Position numbers and translations under genes: made by a program
Notes under the pieces: generated by a model
What the model was told of the DNA's origin: nothing
Databases searched by the model: none
The model's input: only the letters and a program-made list of their open reading frames with translations
Assembly: GCA_027532905.1 (NCBI GenBank)
Contig: JAPZUA010000004.1
Span: forward strand, 432,570 to 496,569
Direction: 5' to 3'
DNA length: 64,000 bases
DNA from: Magnetospirillum sp.
GTDB taxonomy: Bacteria > Pseudomonadota > Alphaproteobacteria > CACIAM-22H2
Part shown: piece by piece, positions 17,022 through 25,672 of the stretch
Layout of the letters: every line of letters starts with the position of its first letter
How positions within the stretch are numbered: position 1 is the first letter of the stretch

Positions 17022-18178
17022 CACGCATCGAACACTTTCGCTGAAATCTTCTGGTAGAAGCATTGGAAGCTATCTCGCCGTCTTTCTGCCGCTACGCGCT
17101 GGTTTTCGAGCACGGCAATCTCCGCGACGATTTCCTTCTGTTCGTCGATGCGCGGTACCCAAATGGGGAAATCAGATACTAGCTTCGTATTCAAAGCATG
17201 CTGATTGGTTCCGTGGCTCCAATGGCGTAGCGGCTCGTAGCAGGATTCAAGCTGATAGAAGAGGAACTCGGGAACGATGCCCTCACTAGGCGATACCGCC
17301 GCAAAGTTCTGATTGGTGGTGGCGTCGATCCTGAGCAGCGCCGCCTTACCGCGTGTTGTTCCTTCGCCGATCATGGCCACGAGTGTCGAACCTGCCGGGA
17401 TCAGCCGAAGTGAGCATTTTCTCAGAGCGAGTTCAGTTATGCACTCAGTAGCCGCTTCGATGTAACGTTCATTGACCTTTCCTGTCGGCAGCCACGGAAC
17501 GTTTCCGTTCCAGAAGTCTGGGTTCTCACGACTGGGTGTTGTGCCGTTTCGAACGGTTGCGACCTCCCCAATGCGCGTTCGCGCAATCTCTTTTCTCTTC
17601 TCAATGAACAGTGTCTTGCAGAACGAACGCATCGCTAACGCAGCAGAGTCGGCGACAGTACCGAGTCCATCACGGACCTCATTTGCTGCCATCAGTGCTC
17701 CCACCATCCGCGCCTGCTCCTGGATTGGTGGTAGTAGGAACTCGAACGTTGCCAGACTGGTCCAGTTGGTGCGCGGCGACAGCGACCCGGCCGAGGTACC
17801 GACGGCATGATCGAAGAAGGCATCGGTCTGACACAGAAACGGCAGCAATTCGGGCATCAGCCGATCAATCGCCGGTTCCAGCACATAGATGTCGCCGGAA
17901 CAAACCCCTTCGAAATCCGCCACCGCCACCTTGCGCTGATAGGCACGGCGCTTGCCGAACAGAACCTGTCCCGGCTTGAACAACGTGGTGAAGGTAGTGC
18001 CATCGGCCACGTCACCCCAGCGCCGGATGCGCAAGTCTCCGGGTTCGATATGCTCCAGCCCCACCACACGTTCGATCCCGGCGGCCTCCGGATCGGCCAC
18101 ACGCACTTTCGACAGGCGTACCACGTCGCCAAAGGCCACGCGTGTCGACCCCGCCTTGGAAATCGGCCGCTCAAGCAT
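17021..18178 (-). CDS. hsdS: Type I specificity subunit HsdS
   Basis: 385 residues. The start ATG lies 8 bp inside the end of hsdM. Two target-recognition domains are seen: the first about 10-150 (RVAFGDVVRLSKVRV to SPRTNWTSLATFEFLLPP) and the second about 200-345 (IGEVATVRNGTTPSR to FPIWVPRIDEQ). Each is followed by a helical conserved region (QARMVGAL, QKEIVAEI). It reads the two halves of a split target site and positions HsdM and HsdR. Sharing two different HsdM proteins in the operon with this single HsdS is unusual. Confidence 0.95.
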   Translation of the reverse strand: MLERPISKAGSTRVAFGDVVRLSKVRVADPEAAGIERVVGLEHIEPGDLRIRRWGDVADGTTFTTLFKPGQVLFGKRRAYQRKVAVADFEGVCSGDIYVLEPAIDRLMPELLPFLCQTDAFFDHAVGTSAGSLSPRTNWTSLATFEFLLPPIQEQARMVGALMAANEVRDGLGTVADSAALAMRSFCKTLFIEKRKEIARTRIGEVATVRNGTTPSRENPDFWNGNVPWLPTGKVNERYIEAATECITELALRKCSLRLIPAGSTLVAMIGEGTTRGKAALLRIDATTNQNFAAVSPSEGIVPEFLFYQLESCYEPLRHWSHGTNQHALNTKLVSDFPIWVPRIDEQKEIVAEIAVLENQRVAAERRRDSFQCFYQKISAKVFDA

Positions 18179-19694
18179 CGGAATCCTCCGAAGGCGCAAG
18201 GCCATCGAGCATGTCCACCAGCGCGTCCATGCCCGTCCAGAACTCGCGCCCTTCCTCATCAAACGCCGCCCAGGTCGCCGCCAGCGTGGTACCCCCACCT
18301 GCCACCGCAGCCTTGAGCCGCTTCACATAGCGGGCAATCGACAGATTGCCGTCAGCCGCCAGCACATCGGTCGCCTCCGCCACCGCGGCAAAGCCGGGAT
18401 CATCGGCAAAGGCCTGATAGGCCGACAGGATGCGCATTTGATGGTCCGGGCGCAGTAAGCTTTGCGCCCGTTCGCGCGCAATCTCGGCCACCGCATCGAT
18501 GAACAGGATACGGCCCTTGCGCGCCGCCGGTTTCCGCGACCTGCAGATTACCACGCAGGCCTCCATCGGTGAGTTGTAGAACAGCCCCGGCCCCAGCCCC
18601 AGTACGCATTCGACCCGGTCGGATTCGATCAGCCTACGCCGCATCTCGGCCTCTTCGTTGCGGAACAGCACGCCATGTGGGAACAGGACCGCACAACGCC
18701 CGGTCTTCGGGTCCATCGACGACAGGATGTGCTGGAAGAACGCGTAATCCGCCCGCCCCTGCGGCGGAGTGCCGAGGAAGTTGCGGCCCCAGGCATCCTG
18801 CTCCCAAGCGCCCCGGTTCCATTTCTTGATAGAATAGGGTGGGTTGGCCAGGACCACGTCGAAAGTTCTTAGTCGATCGCCCTCCACGAAGGCGGGCGTT
18901 GCCAGCGTGTTGCCGCTGGCGATGTGGAAATCGTCCACGCCATGGATGACTAGGTTCATCCGCGCGATGGCAGCGGTGATGGTGATCAACTCCTGCCCAT
19001 AAAGACCGTTGGTGCGGATATCACCGCCGCGCCTCTTCACCTCGGCCAAGCATGAGATCAACATGCCACCGGTGCCGCAGGTCGGGTCATAGATGCTTTC
19101 GCCGGGCTGGGGCTCCAGCATCTGCGCCATCAGATGGACAAGTGTGCGGTTGGTGTAGAACTCCTGTGCAGTGTGACCGCTGTCGTCGGCGAATTTCTTG
19201 ATCAAGTATTCGTAGCCATTGCCGAGCTCATCCTCTGGCACGGCAGCAAGGGTCAGGTCGTGCTTGGAGAAATGCTCGATCAAATTCTTCAGCGTGCTGT
19301 CGGGCGTCTCGGCCTTATCGGTCCAGTTCGCATTACCGAAGACGCCCTGCAGGCGTTCTGGATTCGCCGACTCGATGGCGAGGAAGGCCGACAGCAGTGC
19401 GCGCCCCACATCGCGCGGCGCGACGCGGACATCTCTCCAGTGGGCGCCTTTGGGGATCACGAAGCGATCGTTGGCGGTGTCAGTGGCATAGCCCGCGTCC
19501 CCAGTTTCATCGAGGGCTTTTTGATAATCCTCGTCCCAAACGTCGGACAGGCGTTTAAAGAACATCAGCGGGAAGATGTATTGCTTGTAGTCGCTGGCAT
19601 CGATGAGGCCACGCAGCAGGGTCGCAGCGCCCCAGAGATAGCTTTCGAGTTCGCGTTGGCTAATCTGGCCCATACTTATTGGCTTTCCAGCCAT
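18171..19694 (-). CDS. hsdM: Type I adenine methyltransferase HsdM, copy adjacent to hsdS
   Basis: 507 residues. N-terminal helical domain (LRGLIDASDYKQYIFPLMFFKR), SAM-binding motif I YDPTCGTGGMLI and catalytic motif IV NPPYS are intact. It should methylate N6 of adenine in the HsdS-specified site. The start overlaps the 126-aa gene by 19 bp and the end overlaps hsdS by 8 bp. It is clearly homologous to the second HsdM upstream, yet differs at many positions (NPPY here, NPPF there), so it is not a recent tandem copy. Confidence 0.95.
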   Translation of the reverse strand: MAGKPISMGQISQRELESYLWGAATLLRGLIDASDYKQYIFPLMFFKRLSDVWDEDYQKALDETGDAGYATDTANDRFVIPKGAHWRDVRVAPRDVGRALLSAFLAIESANPERLQGVFGNANWTDKAETPDSTLKNLIEHFSKHDLTLAAVPEDELGNGYEYLIKKFADDSGHTAQEFYTNRTLVHLMAQMLEPQPGESIYDPTCGTGGMLISCLAEVKRRGGDIRTNGLYGQELITITAAIARMNLVIHGVDDFHIASGNTLATPAFVEGDRLRTFDVVLANPPYSIKKWNRGAWEQDAWGRNFLGTPPQGRADYAFFQHILSSMDPKTGRCAVLFPHGVLFRNEEAEMRRRLIESDRVECVLGLGPGLFYNSPMEACVVICRSRKPAARKGRILFIDAVAEIARERAQSLLRPDHQMRILSAYQAFADDPGFAAVAEATDVLAADGNLSIARYVKRLKAAVAGGGTTLAATWAAFDEEGREFWTGMDALVDMLDGLAPSEDSDA

Positions 19695-20056
19695 CGTTCA
19701 GCGGGGGCAAATAGATTCTGACCCTGTACATGGACCACATGTGTCCATTGCGTGCCGACGAGCGAGAAAATCACGATTGCCGAGCCGCTGTTGATGAAGT
19801 CCTCATCCAGCACGTAGTGCGCCTTCAAGCTACCCGGGCTGAAACCATCACCCCTTCGCTGCGGCCTGAAGGCAATCCTGTCAAACAGTTCTTTTTGCTG
19901 GTCCGAAAGAAGATCGGAAACGCTAGTCCAGCGGGTGTTCACGCCTGCCAGCTTGAAGACAAACGAAGTGTCATCGTTGTCGCAACATAGCTGGTCCAGG
20001 AACGCGGTGAGTTCCTTTCCTTCGACTGAAACAGAAACTGGTGTGGCGATGCTCAT
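19676..20056 (-). CDS. 126-aa unknown protein between the two hsdM genes
   Basis: 126 residues from ATG 20056, which makes an ATGA overlap with the stop of the upstream hsdM (an ATG nine bases earlier is also possible). The end overlaps the next hsdM by 19 bp. It has mixed alpha/beta composition, no Cys pair motif beyond QLCCDND, and no membrane segment; the C-terminal half has FSLVGTQWTHVVHVQG. No family recognised. Tight coupling in the restriction operon argues for a role in modification or control, such as inhibiting restriction or modulating one HsdM. Confidence 0.75.
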   Translation of the reverse strand: MSIATPVSVSVEGKELTAFLDQLCCDNDDTSFVFKLAGVNTRWTSVSDLLSDQQKELFDRIAFRPQRRGDGFSPGSLKAHYVLDEDFINSGSAIVIFSLVGTQWTHVVHVQGQNLFAPAERWLESQ

Positions 20057-21573
20057 TGCAGCCACCCCCCTTCGGTCAGCACCTTGCGCAGATAATCCTC
20101 GGCTGCCCGGGCATCGACGAGCGCAGTCTTGAACGCCTCTACGGCGTCGGGCAGCGGCGGGATATCCTCGCCGATGGGTGGCAGGACGTAGCGCGAAATA
20201 TTCAGCGTCCAGCCTTCCTTCTTGATCTCGTCAAGTGTTACGACCTTGGCGCGGTCCTCGGCATCCTCGAAGGCGCGGTGCCAAGCAACAATCTGGTCGC
20301 TGTGCTCCTGGTCGAGAAAGTTCTGCGCCCGGCCTTTCCGGAACAGGCTGGAAGCGTCGATGATCAGGACCTTATTCTTGCGGGCTGCGGGCTTCTTGCG
20401 GCGCAGTACCATCACACAGCCTGCCAGTTGCGTGCCGTAGAACAAGTTCGACGCTAGGCCGATGACCGACTCGACCATGTCCTTTTCGAGCAGAGCCTGC
20501 CGGATGGAGCCTTCGGCCGATTTCCGGAACAGCGCACCTTGAGGCAGGACGACCGCCATGCGGCTGTTCCCGGCGGGCGCCATCGACGCAATCATGTGCT
20601 GGACAAAGGCATAGTCGCCATAGCTCTCGGGCGGGATGCCGTACTGGGCGCGGCCCCAAGGGTCGGCCTCCCAAATATCGCGGCCCCATTCCTTGAGCGA
20701 GAACGGCGGATTCGCGATCACGCAGTCGAAGGTGGCTAGTCCGCCAGTGCTGGAATCCGTAAAGGCCGGATTGCGCAGCGTGTCCTCGCGCGCCACCTGG
20801 AAATCCTCAATCCCGTGCAGAACGAGGTTCATCCGCGCGATCGCAGCCGTGGTCAGGTTCTTCTCCTGACCATAAATCTTGCCGTAGAAGGTGCGTGGAT
20901 CACCGCCTTTGCGGACAACGTGCTCGATAGCCCCAAGCAGCATGCCGCCAGTTCCGCAAGCGGGATCGTAGATACTCTCGCTTTCCTTGGGGTCGAGGAT
21001 CTCGACCATCATGCGCACGACACTGCGCGGGGTGTAGAACTCACCCGCCTTGTTTCGGCGCGTGACGTCAGCAAACTTACCGACCAGATACTCGTACGCG
21101 TCACCGAGCACGTCCGTGCTGACCGTCGTGTTGCCCAGCCCGATCTCGGAGAACCCCTCAATCAGATCCTTCAGCAATTCGTCGGAGAACTTCTCCTTGT
21201 TGCCCCAGTCTGCCGAGCCGAAGACGCGGAAGAGCGTGTCCGGGTTGGCCCGCTCGATCTGCTGCATGGCCTTTTGCAGAGCGGCGCCGACGTTAGCGGG
21301 TGCCTCCCTGATGTCATTCCAGTGGCAGCCGTCCGGGAGCACGAAGCGATGCACCTCGGGAAAGAGTGACGAGTCCGCATCACCGAAAATCTCGCGAGCA
21401 GCAACGGTTTCTTCGTCCCAGACGTCGGAGATGCGCTTGAAGAACAGCAAAGGAAGGATGTAGCCCTTCCAATCTGTGCGATCGACTGCGGAACCGCGAA
21501 GAGTGTTCGCCGCGTCCCACATGGCTGACTTTAGCTGACGTCCTTGGTCTTCCGGTTCATTGGCCGTCGACAT
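20053..21573 (-). CDS. hsdM: Type I adenine methyltransferase HsdM, first gene of operon
   Basis: 506 residues from ATG 21573 (a TTG four codons earlier is less likely). Motif I YDPACGTGGML and motif IV NPPFS are intact, with the N-terminal helical domain (LRGSAVDRTDWKGYILPLL) and C-terminal RAAEDYLRKVL. It is a complete HsdM and the first well-supported gene of the minus-strand operon hsdM, 126-aa gene, hsdM, hsdS, 47-aa gene, hsdR. All junctions overlap. It may pair with the other HsdM as a heterodimer on one HsdS, or serve another HsdS elsewhere. Confidence 0.95.
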   Translation of the reverse strand: MSTANEPEDQGRQLKSAMWDAANTLRGSAVDRTDWKGYILPLLFFKRISDVWDEETVAAREIFGDADSSLFPEVHRFVLPDGCHWNDIREAPANVGAALQKAMQQIERANPDTLFRVFGSADWGNKEKFSDELLKDLIEGFSEIGLGNTTVSTDVLGDAYEYLVGKFADVTRRNKAGEFYTPRSVVRMMVEILDPKESESIYDPACGTGGMLLGAIEHVVRKGGDPRTFYGKIYGQEKNLTTAAIARMNLVLHGIEDFQVAREDTLRNPAFTDSSTGGLATFDCVIANPPFSLKEWGRDIWEADPWGRAQYGIPPESYGDYAFVQHMIASMAPAGNSRMAVVLPQGALFRKSAEGSIRQALLEKDMVESVIGLASNLFYGTQLAGCVMVLRRKKPAARKNKVLIIDASSLFRKGRAQNFLDQEHSDQIVAWHRAFEDAEDRAKVVTLDEIKKEGWTLNISRYVLPPIGEDIPPLPDAVEAFKTALVDARAAEDYLRKVLTEGGWLQ

Positions 21574-21823
21574 ACACACCGTCAATCATGCTTGGAGATA
21601 TGGGATCAACCATGGCGCGCCCAACTAGACGGGAGGCCGAAAGTTCATTCAAGGGACAGGGTGCCATGCTTTCTGAATGTATCGCATCCGATTCTTGCAA
21701 TAAGTTTGACCATACGGACCAAACCATTCCAGGCAAGGTGGCCGCCGAAGTATGCAGAGCCTCAACCTCGGTTTTTTGAGACACTGTTAAATCACGGAAA
21801 AAGTGTTCACAATATTTGTTCAC
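21557..21823 (-). CDS. Possible short ORF at the head of the hsd operon
   Basis: An 88-residue frame from a GTG start, overlapping the start of hsdM by 17 bp. The composition is plausible (LHTSAATLPGMVWSVWSNLLQ), but the ribosome site is weak, and it lies where the operon promoter is expected: TTGCCC and TATAGG 16 bp apart, minus strand, about 21836-21863. It could be a leader or remnant rather than a gene. No family recognised. Confidence 0.2.
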   Translation of the reverse strand: MNKYCEHFFRDLTVSQKTEVEALHTSAATLPGMVWSVWSNLLQESDAIHSESMAPCPLNELSASRLVGRAMVDPISPSMIDGVYVDGQ

Positions 21824-21877
21824 ATCTTCAAACCTATAAATCAGCTTACTTACAGGGCAATCTACATAGTATGAACA
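21804..21877. repeat. Subterminal TGTTCA repeats near the island end
   Basis: TGTTCACA occurs twice in direct orientation (21804-21811 and 21817-21824, 13 bp apart), and its core recurs inverted as TGAACA at 21872-21877. All lie within 100 bp of the island boundary at about 21,899. Repeats at this distance from an end are typical of recombinase or accessory-protein binding sites. That role is inferred. The other island end is outside the window, so it cannot be compared. Confidence 0.4.
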
Positions 21878-21889
21878 TAATTGGACGGA

Positions 21890-21910
21890 TATAACGCTTG
21901 GCTGCGTCTA
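21890..21910. other. Right boundary of the island (attachment site)
   Basis: Left of about 21,899 the sequence is lower-GC cargo. From 21900 (GGCTGCGTCTATTGTTATGC) it encodes, without interruption, a conserved host protein. The codons at the junction are those of the radical SAM cysteine motif. Family members read CEHGCVYCYARP, whereas here the frame reads ITLGCVYCYARP. The change between positions 21899 and 21900 therefore marks the crossover point of the element that begins at the left of the window. Confidence 0.7.
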
Positions 21911-22739
21911 TTGTTATGCGCGGCCCACGCACGCCTATCTTGGCCTGTCGCCGGGGCTCGATTTCGAGACCAAACTATTCGCCAAGCACGATGCGCCTGA
22001 ATTGTTGGCGGCCGAGTTGCGCAAGCCCGGCTACAAGCCGATGGCGATCGCACTCGGCACCAACACCGATCCCTACCAGCCGATCGAACGCGATCTCAAA
22101 ATCACGCGCCGCATTCTCGAGACGTTGGCGGCGTTTTCGCATCCGTTCTCGATCGTCACCAAATCCGATCTCGTGGCGCGCGACCGCGACATTATCGGCC
22201 CGATGGCCGCGCGCAATCTCGCCCACGTGTTCGTGTCGGTGACAACGCTCGACCGCGATTTGGCACGCACGCTTGAGCCGCGCGCACCCACGCCTGCCAA
22301 GCGCCTGGCCGCAATCCGCGCGCTCGTCGATGCGGGCTGCAAAGTGGGTGTGATGGCGGCCCCCATGATCCCGGCCCTCAACGATGCCGAGCTTGAGGCG
22401 ATCCTCGAAGCATCGCGCGATGCAGGCGCTACGAGTGCGGGCTACACGCTGCTGCGCCTGCCCTTGGAGCTCAAAGAAATCTTCGACGAATGGCTCGAAG
22501 CGCACGCCCCGCTCAAAAAGAAACACGTGCTGTCGCTGGTGCGCGACACGCGCGGGGGTGCCCTCAATTCGGCCGAATTCGGCACGCGCTTCGTGGGCAA
22601 CGGCCCTTATGCCGCCCTGCTGAACCAGCGCTTCAAAAAAGCGCGCACGCGCTTGAGCCTCGACCGCAACGATTGGTCGACAGACCTCACGCAGTTCAAG
22701 CCGCCGCCGCAGAAGGGCGACCAGCTCGCGTTTTTCTAG
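21900..22739 (+). pseudogene. PA0069-type radical SAM protein, 5' part lost to the island
   Basis: The frame encodes about 279 residues of a PA0069/Rv2578c-type radical SAM protein: GCVYCYARPTHAYLG, then the TIM-barrel half (GTNTDPYQPIERD, VTKSDLVARD, RDTRGG). It has no start codon; an in-frame TAG lies at 21867 and no ATG, GTG or TTG falls between that and the motif. The first cluster Cys and the N-terminal region are missing, so the enzyme cannot be made from this copy. It would be restored if the element excised, with the 5' half expected beyond the left edge. It converges on pheA with a 4-bp overlap of stops. Confidence 0.85.
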
Positions 22740-23593
22740 CGGCCCTTGAAACGATACGGGTGGGCGGGATAGACGCCGATGATCTTCACGAAATCCGAGA
22801 AGAAGCCGAGCTCTTCGAGTGCGTGCGCAAAATTGGTTTCGCTTGGGTGGCCTTCGACGTCGGCATAGAACTGCGTGGCCGTGAACACGCCGCCCAGCAT
22901 GTAGCTTTCGAGCTTGGTCATGTTGACGCCGTTGGTCGCAAACCCGCCCATCGCCTTGTAGAGTGCTGCCGGGCGGTTCTTGACGCGGAATACGAAGGTG
23001 GTCACGGCCGGGCCCTTTTTGGGATCGGCCTCTTGTGCCTTTTTGGACAGCACCACGAAGCGCGTGGTGTTGTGCGCGACGTCCTCGAGATCTTTTTTCA
23101 GCGATTTGAGCCCGTAGATTTCGCCCGCCAGCGACGAGGCGATGGCCGCCCGCGTGGGGTCGTTCGCCTGCGCGATTTCGGCGGCCGAACCGGCCGTGTC
23201 GGCACCCACCACGCGCTTCAAGCCCAGCCTCTTGGTCGTCTCGCGGCACTGGTCGAGCGCTTGGATATGGCTCTGCACCGTGCGCAGCGTCGCAAGCGTG
23301 GCGCCGCGCGGGGCCAGCAGATGGTGGTTCACCCGCTGGAAATGTTCGCCCACGATATGCAGGCCTGCACTCGGGATCAGATGGTGGATTTCGGCCACGC
23401 GGCCCGCGAGCGAGTTTTCGATCGGGATCATGCCGAGTTCCGCCCGGCCGCTGCGCACGGCCTCGAACGCTTCTTCAAAGCTCGGGCACGGCAGCGGCTC
23501 GAAATCCGGACGAGCCGCTTTGCAGGCCAGATGCGAATAAGCGCCCGGAACGCCCTGGAATGCGATGCGGGGCGGGGTTTTGGGTTTCGGCAT
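22736..23593 (-). CDS. pheA: Prephenate dehydratase
   Basis: 285 residues from ATG 23593 (ATG 23602 also possible). The N-terminal periplasmic-binding-like catalytic domain carries RIAFQGVPGAYSH, IPIENSLAGRV, the HHLLAP segment and the NTTRFVVL motif with the catalytic Thr. A C-terminal ACT domain follows (FRVKNRPAALYKAMG, KLESYMLGG), which binds phenylalanine for feedback inhibition. It converts prephenate to phenylpyruvate. Length matches the usual monofunctional alphaproteobacterial form without chorismate mutase. Confidence 0.95.
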   Translation of the reverse strand: MPKPKTPPRIAFQGVPGAYSHLACKAARPDFEPLPCPSFEEAFEAVRSGRAELGMIPIENSLAGRVAEIHHLIPSAGLHIVGEHFQRVNHHLLAPRGATLATLRTVQSHIQALDQCRETTKRLGLKRVVGADTAGSAAEIAQANDPTRAAIASSLAGEIYGLKSLKKDLEDVAHNTTRFVVLSKKAQEADPKKGPAVTTFVFRVKNRPAALYKAMGGFATNGVNMTKLESYMLGGVFTATQFYADVEGHPSETNFAHALEELGFFSDFVKIIGVYPAHPYRFKGR

Positions 23594-23784
23594 GGCAACC
23601 ATTTCGGCACACGAGGAAAAGGGCGCGGAGTATCCGGGGCCAAGCGGGCCTGCGTCAACAGCGCACCTGCGGCAGACTGTCGCAGGCCGCAGATGTATTT
23701 GTTTGGGTTGCGCAGGTCCGAACAGGCCTCTAAATTGCGGCACGTTTGTCAATCGCCAATTCAGCACGAGTCGGGGCCGCGACC

Positions 23785-24339
23785 ATGAACTCCTACGAAC
23801 TCAACAAGATTTTCGGCGCCGTCGTCGGTTCGGTGCTGGTTGTGACGGTCCTTGGGTTCATCGCCAACATGCTGGTGCAACCGCGCCAGCTCGAAAAGTC
23901 CGTGCTCGACATCAAGCTGCCGGAGACCGCCGTCGCGGCGGCACCTGCCGAACCGGCCGTCGCACTCCCGCCGATCGGCCCGCTGCTGGCTTCGGCCGAT
24001 ATCGAGGCGGGCAAGGCTGCCTTACGCAACTGCACCTCGTGCCATACGTTCGAGAAGGGCGGCCGCAACGGCGTGGGTCCCAATCTGTGGGATGTCGTCG
24101 CCAAGAAGAAGGCGCATATCGACGGCTTCAACTATTCGCAGGCTTTGACGGCCGCTGCCGCCCGCCCGGGCGAAGACGGCCAGTGGGGCTACGAGCAGCT
24201 CAACGGCTTCCTTGCCAACCCGCGCGCCTATCTTGCCGGCACGCGTATGGCGTTTGCAGGCATTCGTCGCGCCGAAGACCGCGCCAATCTGATCGCCTAC
24301 ATGCGCACGCTGTCGGACAGCCCGGCAGCGTTGCCGTAA
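23785..24339 (+). CDS. Membrane-anchored c-type cytochrome
   Basis: 184 residues from ATG 23785. One N-terminal membrane anchor (about 8-32, IFGAVVGSVLVVTVLGF), an Ala/Pro linker, then a class I cytochrome c domain with the CTSCH haem site, GVGPNLWDVV and the axial Met in TRMAFAGI. It resembles the CycM/c552 type that carries electrons from the bc1 complex to oxidases in alphaproteobacteria. Divergent from pheA, with 191 bp between. Confidence 0.92.
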   Translation: MNSYELNKIFGAVVGSVLVVTVLGFIANMLVQPRQLEKSVLDIKLPETAVAAAPAEPAVALPPIGPLLASADIEAGKAALRNCTSCHTFEKGGRNGVGPNLWDVVAKKKAHIDGFNYSQALTAAAARPGEDGQWGYEQLNGFLANPRAYLAGTRMAFAGIRRAEDRANLIAYMRTLSDSPAALP

Positions 24340-24353
24340 CGAAGCGCCCAACC

Positions 24354-24623
24354 ATGGCCGGCCAAACATACAATGTCGCCGTCGTGCCCGTCGGCGGCAT
24401 CGAGATCGTGGTCGTCCATGTCGATGCGGCCTCGTGCTCGACGCCCGAAATGCAGACGCGCTCGATGAAGTTTTTCCAAGCCCGCCTGCTCGGCAAGCAT
24501 GTGGTGCTGATGCATGTCGATCTGATGCGCAAGCCCGTCTATCTCGGCGCGCCCAATCTCGTCGCCTCCCTGCGCGGCAAGGGCACGGCCGATCTCAAAT
24601 GGCAGAAAGTCGTGATGGCCTGA
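24354..24623 (+). CDS. Unknown 89-aa protein
   Basis: 89 residues starting 14 bp after the cytochrome gene. Beta-rich N-terminus (YNVAVVPVGGIEIVVVHVD), one CS pair and a basic C-terminal half (MRKPVYLG, RGKGTADLKW). No signal peptide or membrane segment. Codon use matches the neighbours, so it is likely real. No family recognised; it may be co-transcribed with the cytochrome or lead into the creatininase gene. Confidence 0.6.
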   Translation: MAGQTYNVAVVPVGGIEIVVVHVDAASCSTPEMQTRSMKFFQARLLGKHVVLMHVDLMRKPVYLGAPNLVASLRGKGTADLKWQKVVMA

Positions 24624-24691
24624 AGCGGCACGCCGCTTGCCTAACGCAAGCCTCGAAGCAAGATTTTTCTGACGCAAACGAGGCCGCGCAA

Positions 24692-25495
24692 ATGTCCAAA
24701 CTGCCCAAACGCCACTGGCACGAAATGACGTGGCCGGACTTCGCCGCCCTCGACGCGGAGCGCGCGATCGCGGTCCTGCCGGTGGCGGCGATCGAGCAGC
24801 ACGGGCCGCATCTGCCCGTCTATGTCGACGCCTGCATCAATGCGGGCGTGATCGCCAAAGCGATCGAGACGATGCCCGCGGATCTGCCGGTCACGTTCCT
24901 GCCGCCGATGCCGGTCGGCAAATCGAACGAACATATTTCCTATCCGGGCACGCTCACGCTTTCGGCCGAAACGCTGATCCGGCTGTGGGCCGAAATCGGC
25001 GAGTCGGTTGCGCGCGCCGGGATCCGCAAATTCGTGATCTTCAACAGCCATGGCGGCCAGCCGCAGGTCTCGGACATCGTGTGCCGCGAACTGCGCGTTC
25101 GCCATAAAATGTTTGCGGTCGCGATCAACTACTACGCGCTCGGCAAGCCGCCCAATCTGTTTCCGGAGGGCGAACTCAAACACGGCATCCATGGCGGCTC
25201 GGGCGAAACCTCGATGATGATGCATCTGCGCGGCGATCTCGTGAAGACGGAAGAATGCCGCAATTTCGAGCCGTTGTCGGTGCGCATGGAAAAGGACTAC
25301 GAAATCCTTGCCCCTGAAGGCCGTATCGGCTTCGGCTGGGAAACCCAGGACCTGCACCCGATGGGGGCGTGCGGCAATGCCGCCGATGCCGATGCCGCGC
25401 GCGGCAAGATCCTCGTCGAGCATTTTGCGGCCCGCTTCGTCAAAGCCTTGCAGGAAATCGACCGCTATCCGCTGTCCAACATCGTATCGCGCTGA
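24692..25495 (+). CDS. Creatininase-family amidohydrolase
   Basis: 267 residues. Metal-site motifs of the family are present: IEQHGPHLPV, VDACINAG, FNSHGGQ and HGGSGETSMM. The family opens cyclic or linear amides (creatinine, formamidopyrimidines, mycofactocin precursors) with two metals, so the substrate cannot be read from sequence. It lies just before an uptake system of NMT1/THI5 type and a cytosine-deaminase-like enzyme, which points to an N-heterocyclic compound. The gap of 177 bp to the next gene holds a possible promoter (TTGCCT, 18 bp, TAGGAT at 25519-25548). Confidence 0.85.
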   Translation: MSKLPKRHWHEMTWPDFAALDAERAIAVLPVAAIEQHGPHLPVYVDACINAGVIAKAIETMPADLPVTFLPPMPVGKSNEHISYPGTLTLSAETLIRLWAEIGESVARAGIRKFVIFNSHGGQPQVSDIVCRELRVRHKMFAVAINYYALGKPPNLFPEGELKHGIHGGSGETSMMMHLRGDLVKTEECRNFEPLSVRMEKDYEILAPEGRIGFGWETQDLHPMGACGNAADADAARGKILVEHFAARFVKALQEIDRYPLSNIVSR

Positions 25496-25672
25496 GGTTT
25501 GCTGCAATCGCTGGCGCATTGCCTAAATTTACGGCAGCTTGCTAGGATGTTGGCGGGGCCAGCGACCGGCCCTTGGCAGGACCGCAATGGTACGGGTTTT
25601 GCTGCTTTCGCGGACCGGAAAAGACTGCCTGAAACCCTTGTTTTACCCCCCTCCCCGGACAGGAGCATCGCA

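Noticed and set aside
21557-21823. Antitoxin-like gene at the head of the hsd operon
   Set aside because: Only a weak frame with a poor ribosome site lying over the expected promoter; listed at low confidence without a function.
1-21899. Island as an integrated prophage or conjugative element
   Set aside because: No capsid, terminase, tail, relaxase or type IV secretion genes are seen in the visible part; the recombinase pair points to a transposon-like element.
21975-23249. 424-aa minus-strand frame antisense to the radical SAM and pheA region
   Set aside because: Arg/Gly-rich low-complexity sequence with no family features; a shadow of high-GC codon bias opposite well-supported genes.
22490-23788. 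432-aa plus-strand frame antisense to pheA
   Set aside because: Overlaps a clear prephenate dehydratase on the other strand and has no recognisable domain.
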